From NCBI GenBank assembly GCA_024763135.1, contig JANTGD010000043.1, forward strand, positions 1 through 15,084: DNA of 15,084 bases, read 5' to 3'. Position numbers and translations under genes: made by a program. Below the pieces are notes generated by a model. The model saw nothing but the letters and a program-made list of their open reading frames with translations, had not been told where the DNA came from and searched no databases. Positions 14,181 to 15,084 of the stretch are shown in pieces (position 1 is the first letter of the stretch; every line of letters begins with the position of its first letter). The DNA comes from Thiotrichales bacterium. Its GTDB lineage: Bacteria > Pseudomonadota > Gammaproteobacteria > UWMA-0217.

Positions 14181-15084
14181 GGATTTACCAACCGACGGAG
14201 AAACGGCATTAAATCCGTCGCAAGCAGCCCGCGCGGGTGATGCCCTGCTGCTTGATCACCCGCCCGACCGTGCACCATCACTGCCACACACGCCGCAACC
14301 TCAGCATACAGCCCCTGGGCCAGCAGGCCGGCAATCACCCCGGTCAACACGTCACCCATGCCTCCCGTAGACATGCCGGGATTTCCCGCATCGCTCAAAT
14401 AAACACCGCCCGGACCCGCAATGACAGTGCCTGCACCTTTGAGCACCGCCACCCCCCCAAATTTAAGCCGCAACTCCTGAGCCGCACGAATACGATCGGA
14501 CTGGATCTCTGCTACTGTGGTATCCAGTAACCTGGCTGCTTCCCCCGGGTGCGGCGTCAGTATCCAGTTATCCGAACGCCGGGGTTCTTGCGCTAGCAGT
14601 GTCAGTGCACCTGCATCTACGACCATGGGCAGCTCCAAACCAATCGTCTGCATAAAACACCCCATCGACCAGGGGCCTGTTCCCATGCCGGGCCCCATGG
14701 CAATCACAGTAGCGCGTTCGAATGCCGCGTGCACCTGTCCTGGTGTCTCGACAGCATGGGTCATCAATTCAGGACGAGTCAGGTTGATCAAAGCGGCATG
14801 CTGGAGATGCGTCGCCACCGTTACCAGCCCGCTGCCAACGCGTAATGCTGCCTCTGCGCACATTCTTGCCGCACCACTCATCCCTCGGTCACCCCCGAGC
14901 ACAACCACATGTCCGAAGTCACCTTTATGACTGGTTTGCCGCCGCACTGGCAGATAGTGTGCGGCTTCATCAGGCAACAACCGAGAAACCGGCGGTTCTA
15001 CCGTTTCGAATACATACTCAGGGATATCCAAATCATCGAGCACGACCGAACCACAGGCATCCAGCCCCATACCAACAAACATGC
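14177..15084 (-). CDS. nnr: NAD(P)HX dehydratase/epimerase Nnr, C-terminal part (cut by window edge)
   Basis: About 302 codons of a gene that continues beyond the window; the apparent ATG at 15082 is internal. The first 25 or so residues (ending DDLDIPEYVF) are the end of the N-terminal epimerase domain. The rest is the ADP/ATP-dependent NAD(P)HX dehydratase domain: GHVVVLGGDRGMSGAARM (57-74), GPGMGTG (130-136), VVDAGALTLLA (154-164), LTPHPGEAARLL (175-186) and GNPGMSTGGMGDVLTGVI (233-250). Full-length proteins are about 490-500 residues. The enzyme repairs hydrated NADH and NADPH, a common damage product. Having nnr directly upstream of tsaE is common in Gammaproteobacteria. Its stop overlaps the tsaE start by four bases. 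Confidence 0.95.
   Translation of the reverse strand, partial: MFVGMGLDACGSVVLDDLDIPEYVFETVEPPVSRLLPDEAAHYLPVRRQTSHKGDFGHVVVLGGDRGMSGAARMCAEAALRVGSGLVTVATHLQHAALINLTRPELMTHAVETPGQVHAAFERATVIAMGPGMGTGPWSMGCFMQTIGLELPMVVDAGALTLLAQEPRRSDNWILTPHPGEAARLLDTTVAEIQSDRIRAAQELRLKFGGVAVLKGAGTVIAGPGGVYLSDAGNPGMSTGGMGDVLTGVIAGLLAQGLYAEVAACVAVMVHGRAGDQAAGHHPRGLLATDLMPFLRRLVNP

Noticed and set aside
1..15084. CRISPR array, tRNA or rRNA genes, defence or phage genes
   Set aside because: I saw no regularly spaced direct repeats, no tRNA- or rRNA-like segments, and no phage or defence proteins.

Overview
This window is a gammaproteobacterial chromosomal core locus read almost entirely on the minus strand. From high to low coordinates the order is nnr (3' part) - tsaE - amiC - mutL - miaA - hfq - hflX - hflK - hflC - yjeT (DUF2065) - hisZ - purA - MOSC-domain gene. 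This is the conserved tsaE-amiB/mutL/miaA/hfq/hfl/purA cluster. Having nnr directly before tsaE, and hisZ between the hfl genes and purA, matches the arrangement in Pseudomonas-like and deeper-branching Gammaproteobacteria rather than E. coli. MutL carries the metal-binding endonuclease motif, which also argues against the MutH-dependent enteric lineage. The species cannot be named from the sequence.

Regions, in the direction of transcription. (1) 15084-13671: nnr (metabolite repair) and tsaE (tRNA t6A synthesis), with a GTGA stop/start overlap. (2) 13512-12151: a Tat-exported AMIN-amidase-LysM cell-wall hydrolase, followed by a noncoding gap of about 400 bp with hairpins. (3) 11749-8998: mutL and miaA, overlapping by 11 bp. 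(4) 8792-7230: hfq and hflX, 18 bp apart and in the same frame. (5) 7229-6215: about 1 kb without a convincing gene, between hflX and hflK, holding a 120-bp imperfect palindrome and many small hairpins. (6) 6214-3921: hflK, hflC and yjeT, tightly packed. (7) 3688-370: hisZ, purA and a MOSC-domain protein, with hisZ and purA abutting. (8) 356-85: a 272-bp nested palindrome with 29-bp terminal inverted repeats, resembling a MITE, just past the last stop codon.

The genes serve housekeeping functions: RNA modification (tsaE, miaA), RNA chaperoning (hfq), ribosome rescue/splitting (hflX), control of the FtsH membrane protease (hflKC), DNA mismatch repair (mutL), cell separation (amiC), purine and histidine synthesis (purA, hisZ) and repair of damaged NAD(P)H (nnr). 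I saw no new multi-gene system. The most interesting material is noncoding: the MITE-like element at 85-356 and the repeat-bearing insertion that splits hflX from hflK. Four genes (tsaE, miaA, hflX, yjeT) use GTG starts. Three starts (hfq, miaA, MOSC gene) should clearly be moved inward from the longest open frame, and two more (amiC, hisZ) probably should be.
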